Origin: Paracamarosporium sp. OC-R06-R3
Lineage: Eukaryota; Ascomycota; Dothideomycetes; Pleosporales; Didymosphaeriaceae
Assembly: GCA_019828545.1 (NCBI GenBank)
Contig: JACVRA010000043.1
Span: 362 to 55,070 of the forward strand
Direction: 5' to 3'
DNA: 54,709 nucleotides
Shown here: piece by piece, positions 54,376-54,709 of the stretch
Layout of the letters: each line of letters opens with the position of its first letter
Position numbering within the stretch: the first letter of the stretch is position 1
The notes under the pieces: generated by a model
What the model saw: only the letters and a program-made list of their open reading frames with translations
Database searches by the model: none
Told to the model about the DNA's origin: nothing
Program-made: the position numbers and the translations under genes

Positions 54376-54709
54376 CTATCCTATATCTAACTTTCTAAAC
54401 TTGCGAATTATGCGCTTTAGAGACCTTGACTTTGTCGCTCCAACTTCTGTAGGCTTAGCTTGGTCTTTCAGCTCTAGAGACAAAGCTTGTAATGTTCCAA
54501 GTCGATCCCTTAGCTGCATGCACGATTTTGAAGAAGGCCCTTGGATAGTTGCGTATCCATCTAACGCGCGAGTATACATTGTCTTCGCCATGTCTTCACG
54601 ACCTGTTGTAGAGAGCAGGTCACCGAAGTTGAACATTGTATTCAACGCTGGTAGATACGAGTGTGATAGTTTCGGTTCGAGTGCCTCCTCGTAGCCTTGC
54701 AGCGCTCGA
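54376..54709 (-). CDS. C-terminal end of a TPR protein (5' part outside the window)
   Basis: The frame runs in from the right edge, beginning RALQGYEEALEP, the junction between two TPR_10-type repeats like those at the left edge. It continues through ALNTMFNFGDLLSTTGREDMA and RALDGYATIQGPSS to a basic tail (KSRSLKRIIRKFRKLDIG) and a stop at 54376. This is the usual ending of fungal NB-ARC/TPR receptors. Only the last repeats and tail are here, so the domains upstream are unknown. Confidence 0.75.
   Translation of the reverse strand, partial: RALQGYEEALEPKLSHSYLPALNTMFNFGDLLSTTGREDMAKTMYTRALDGYATIQGPSSKSCMQLRDRLGTLQALSLELKDQAKPTEVGATKSRSLKRIIRKFRKLDIG

Noticed and set aside
1..54709. tRNA, rRNA, CRISPR or bacterial operon signals
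   Set aside because: None seen; intron structure and families are fungal nuclear.

Overview
This window is nuclear DNA of a filamentous ascomycete (Pezizomycotina). Most genes are split by 45-60 nt introns with GT..AG ends and CTAAC-like branch sites. The protein families are typical of these fungi: NACHT and NB-ARC STAND receptors, Zn2Cys6, DUF3723, DUF1996, DUF6601, CSC1/DUF221. Several genes and both transposase copies are broken only by in-frame stops, mostly of the C:G to T:A kind that repeat-induced point mutation (RIP) leaves. I built the exon models by hand and kept those whose summed lengths are multiples of three and whose junctions rejoin family-like protein. No expression data were available.

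Layout. 1-2,883: an NLR with an alpha/beta-hydrolase N-terminus, NB-ARC and TPRs, stopped in its first full TPR and running off the left edge. 3,178-4,137: a DUF6601-type membrane protein. 4,187-6,573: a mutated pogo/Fot1-type transposase and a likely element end. 6,728-13,463: a small secreted protein gene split by a 6,338-bp TA-flanked element that holds both a pogo-type transposase and a NACHT-WD40 receptor. 13,773-16,369: a small cysteine-rich secreted protein and two F-box-like proteins. 16.4-18.3 kb: mostly empty, with an extreme AT-rich repeat. 18.27-20.35 kb: a broken subtilase facing a broken gasdermin-like gene. 21.1-24.6 kb: a secreted protein, an unknown gene and a CSC1-type channel. 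25.1-34.8 kb: an unknown gene with a collapsed repeat and assembly gap, then rhodopsin-like, lysozyme/LysM, BTB, Zn2Cys6 and F-box/LRR genes.

34.9-49.5 kb: a dense block with DUF3723, a RING-patatin phospholipase, a Myb/SANT-like protein, a ferric reductase, a MADS-box protein, a pseudokinase and several unknown small proteins. DUF3723, patatin, ferric reductase and NLR genes are the classic accessory set of Starship giant transposons, and Myb/SANT genes also occur in them, so this block is best read as Starship-like cargo. No captain (DUF3435 tyrosine recombinase) is visible here. 49.9-54.7 kb: a fused MFS-tail/ankyrin fragment, an acidic protein, a DUF1996 secreted protein and the tail of another TPR gene.

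The common theme is self/non-self and mobile-DNA biology: STAND receptors, a probable gasdermin/protease death pair, and transposons that have moved or broken these genes. The strongest single result is the 6.3-kb pogo-type element. Taking it out with one TA copy rejoins the host reading frame exactly, and it contains a complete NLR locus.
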